Positions 61,988 through 64,000 of a stretch of 64,000 bases of DNA are shown piece after piece. The position numbers and the translations under genes were made by a program. Positions within the stretch are counted from its first letter, which is position 1; each line of letters starts with the position of its first letter. Under the pieces are notes generated by a model. The model saw nothing but the letters and a program-made list of their open reading frames with translations. It had not been told where the DNA came from and ran no database searches. The DNA is from an uncultured Erwinia sp. (GTDB lineage Bacteria; Pseudomonadota; Gammaproteobacteria; Enterobacterales; Enterobacteriaceae): positions 62,001 to 126,000 of the forward strand of contig CALYQW010000002.1 of the NCBI GenBank assembly GCA_945290265.1, given 5' to 3'.

Positions 61988-63178
61988 ATGTTTGAACATA
62001 TTGAAGCTGCACCCGCCGATCCTATTCTTGGTCTTGCTGACCTGTTTCGCGCCGATGAACGTCCTAATAAAATCAATCTCGGCATTGGCGTCTACAAAGA
62101 TGAAACGGGCAAAACGCCGGTTCTGAGCAGTGTTAAAAAAGCGGAACACTACCTGCTGGAAAACGAAACCACCAAAAACTATCTCAGTATAGACGGTATT
62201 CCTGACTTTGCCCGCTGCACTCAGGAACTGCTGTTCGGCAGCGATAATGAGCTGATTACCCGTAAACTTGCCCGTACTGCTCAAACGCCGGGAGGTACCG
62301 GTGCACTGCGCATTGCTGCTGACTTTATTGCCCGCCAGACCAGCGCTCAGCGCGTCTGGATCAGTAATCCAAGCTGGCCAAACCACCGTAATATTTTCGC
62401 CTCTGCCGATCTCGAGGTCTGTGAATACGATTATTACGATGCCGAAAATCACGCGCTGGACTTTGACGGGCTGATTACCAGCCTGAATGCTGCCCAGACC
62501 GGTGATATTGTGGTGTTTCACGGCTGCTGCCACAACCCTACCGGCATTGATCCGACAGCAGACCAATGGACGCAGCTGGCGGAGCTGTCACAAAGTAAAG
62601 GCTGGCTGCCGCTGTTTGATTTTGCCTATCAGGGCTTTGCCCGTGGTCTGGAAGAAGATGCCGAAGGTCTGCGCATCTTTGCTGCCCGCCATCAGGAGTT
62701 TCTGGTATGCAGTTCTTACTCGAAAAATTTTGGCCTGTACAATGAACGCGTGGGTGCCTTCACCCTGGTAGCGGCCAGTGCAGCCACGGCAGATAAGGCG
62801 TTCAGTCAGGTTAAAGCCACCATCCGCGCTAACTACTCCAACCCGCCGGCACACGGCGCTGCCGTAGTGGCCAGCATCCTGAGCAACAGCGCGCTGCGTT
62901 CACTGTGGGAGCAGGAGCTGACCGATATGCGTCAGCGCATTCAGCGCATGCGTCAGCTGTTTGTCAGCACGCTGCAGCAGAAAGGAGCTCAGGGTGATTT
63001 CAGCTTTATTATCCGTCAGAACGGCATGTTTTCCTTCAGCGGGCTGACCAAAGATCAGGTACTGCGGCTGCGGGATGAATTTGGCGTGTATGCGGTCAAC
63101 TCCGGGCGGGTCAACGTTGCCGGCATGACACCGGATAATATGGCCCCCCTGTGTGAAGCCATTGTCGCGGTGCTGTAA
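61988..63178 (+). CDS. aspC: Aspartate aminotransferase
   Basis: AspC is the PLP-dependent class I transaminase linking oxaloacetate and aspartate; it also acts on aromatic amino acids. The 396-residue product has the E. coli length and is very similar. The PLP lysine is in [13 protein letters not shown], with [11 protein letters not shown] and the substrate Arg in [10 protein letters not shown]. In E. coli AspC also links nutrition to division, which I cannot judge here. Confidence 0.95.
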   Translation: MFEHIEAAPADPILGLADLFRADERPNKINLGIGVYKDETGKTPVLSSVKKAEHYLLENETTKNYLSIDGIPDFARCTQELLFGSDNELITRKLARTAQTPGGTGALRIAADFIARQTSAQRVWISNPSWPNHRNIFASADLEVCEYDYYDAENHALDFDGLITSLNAAQTGDIVVFHGCCHNPTGIDPTADQWTQLAELSQSKGWLPLFDFAYQGFARGLEEDAEGLRIFAARHQEFLVCSSYSKNFGLYNERVGAFTLVAASAATADKAFSQVKATIRANYSNPPAHGAAVVASILSNSALRSLWEQELTDMRQRIQRMRQLFVSTLQQKGAQGDFSFIIRQNGMFSFSGLTKDQVLRLRDEFGVYAVNSGRVNVAGMTPDNMAPLCEAIVAVL

Positions 63179-63196
63179 CCCATACAGATCCCCTGT

Positions 63197-63223
63197 AAAA
63201 GCCTGCTAATGCAGGCTTTTTTA
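63197..63223 (+). terminator. aspC terminator
   Basis: AAAAGCCTGC and GCAGGCTTTT pair around a TAAT loop and are followed by TTAT. Confidence 0.9.
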
Positions 63224-63241
63224 TCCCCGCCTGCCGTTGCC

Positions 63242-63565
63242 TTTGACTTTAACCTGGCCTTTGCTTTTGACTTTGACCTGGTGTTTGCTTTTGACCTTTG
63301 GGCGGCATCAGGAACGAAGCCGAGCTCACGCTGATTTCCAGGAAGAGCTGCCAGGACGGCAGCGAAAGGCGTGCTGAGACAGGATGTCGAATCACGGCGG
63401 TCCGCCAGAAGGCGGCGTGGCCGAGGGGACCCGCTTTAGCGGGCGAAGTGACGCCGCGAGCACGGGATAAAGGGGCCTTTGCGACTGAAGGCCCCTTATC
63501 GCCAGCCCGTGAAACGGGATGGTGAAACGTCGTTGACCTGACTTTAGCCCTGGCCTTGCTTTAAA
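63242..63565. repeat. Structured intergenic repeat element
   Basis: The left end holds two full copies and part of a third of a 24-base unit (TTTGACTTTAACCTGGCCTT.., then TTTGACTTTGACCTGGTGTT..) at 63242-63299. The right end (about 63532-63562) carries a related TTGACCTGACTTTAGCCCTG motif. Between them are several GC-rich inverted repeats, for example AGGGGCCTT/AAGGCCCCT around 63473-63498. No conserved protein is encoded. The composition differs from the genes around it and resembles multicopy intergenic elements of Erwiniaceae, though copies elsewhere cannot be seen. Confidence 0.6.
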
Positions 63566-63637
63566 AAAAACAACCAGCGTAACCACCCAAATCCAGCCCC
63601 ACGCAGTGGACCAGCCCCAGGTCCTGGTCCCGACCTC

Positions 63638-64000
63638 TCAGTCCTGCAAAAACGGATTACTAATCCGCTCATGTCCCAGCGTCGACATCGGCCCATGACC
63701 GGGAATAAAACGCACATCATCCCCCAACGGCAACAGCTTAGTGCGAATAGCATTAATCAGATCGCTGTGACTGCCCTGCGGAAAATCGGAACGCCCAACC
63801 CCACCATTGAAAATCACATCGCCGGAAATCAACAGACGACCAGCACGATCAAAAAACACGATATGACCTGGCGTATGCCCCGGACAAAGCAGCACCTCCA
63901 GCGTTACCCTGCCCACAGTAACAGTCTCTCCCTCTTCCAGCCAGCGAGCCGGCGTCAGAGGTGCACATTCAGCAAAACCAAACATCTGACTCTGGGTCGG
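63638..64000 (-). CDS. gloC: MBL-fold hydrolase GloC (YcbL), 5' end cut off by the window
   Basis: The visible 120 residues match the C-terminal part of E. coli YcbL (GloC), a small type II glyoxalase that hydrolyses S-lactoylglutathione. Metal-binding residues are visible in [17 protein letters not shown] and FIPGHGP. The reading frame continues through position 64000 (codons before the internal Met at 63985 align with the E. coli protein), so the start lies outside. It follows aspC as in E. coli and is convergent with it. Confidence 0.9.
   Translation of the reverse strand, partial: PTQSQMFGFAECAPLTPARWLEEGETVTVGRVTLEVLLCPGHTPGHIVFFDRAGRLLISGDVIFNGGVGRSDFPQGSHSDLINAIRTKLLPLGDDVRFIPGHGPMSTLGHERISNPFLQD

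Noticed and set aside
63298..63525. A 75-codon open frame inside the repeat element
   Set aside because: It has no ribosome-binding site and overlaps inverted repeats. Such frames arise in GC-rich intergenic elements and I cannot support it as a gene.

Overview
The window is ordinary chromosomal DNA from an enteric gammaproteobacterium. Gene content, gene order and protein sequences look like the Erwinia/Pantoea group (Erwiniaceae), with Erwinia my best guess. No phage, plasmid, insertion sequence or CRISPR array is visible. About 60 protein genes and five tRNA genes are supported. Most have a recognisable Escherichia coli counterpart, and long stretches keep E. coli order: dinI-bssS-solA-yceJ-yceI-trhO-lpxL, uvrY-uvrC-pgsA-glyW-cysT-leuZ, and yccA through tusE, acyP, rlmI, hspQ, yccU, yccT, mgsA, helD, yccF, yccS, tfoX, sulA, ompA, matP, lonH, fabA, rmf, pqiCBA, uup, rlmL, zapC, pyrD, ssuEADCB, pepN, pncB, asnS, ompF, aspC to gloC. 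These three blocks are not contiguous in E. coli, so the window joins segments separated there.

Layout. Bases 1-6.4 kb hold SOS, biofilm, amine oxidase, cytochrome b561/YceI, tRNA hydroxylase and lipid A acyltransferase genes. Bases 6.5-12 kb hold the osmoregulated periplasmic glucan genes opgGH with divergent opgC, followed by two unannotated-looking small membrane protein genes. Bases 12.9-16.5 kb are a leftward unit uvrY-uvrC-pgsA followed by tRNA-Gly, tRNA-Cys and tRNA-Leu. Bases 17-23.6 kb are less syntenic: a DUF2594 gene, cycA, a DMT permease, yccJ, an aldehyde dehydrogenase and an unusually long agp phosphatase. Two identical tRNA-Ser(TGA) genes follow, each with its own promoter and terminator. 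From 24.7 kb to the end the order is the E. coli yccA-to-gloC order.

Functional groups. The cell envelope is heavily represented (lpxL, opgGHC, ompA, ompF, pqiABC, yccS, fabA, pgsA). Division and chromosome organisation genes cluster as sulA, matP and zapC, next to the Lon-like lonH. The SOS response appears as dinI, sulA (with a clear LexA box), uvrC and helD. RNA modification and ribosome genes are trhO, tusE, rlmI, rlmL, rmf and uup. Sulfonate-sulfur scavenging is a complete five-gene ssu operon.

The most interesting departures from textbook enteric gene content are: a perfect tetranucleotide repeat (seven ACTC units) directly upstream of yccT; a roughly 125-residue low-complexity C-terminal tail on the Agp phosphatase; the duplicated, independently transcribed tRNA-Ser; a pair of small single-span membrane protein genes beside opgC; a structured intergenic repeat element near 63.2-63.6 kb with a possible decayed relative near 0.85 kb; a changed constriction-loop motif in the OmpF-type porin; and the absence of ycbX, wrbA and sdiA from their usual positions. 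I did not find a convincing multi-gene novel system.
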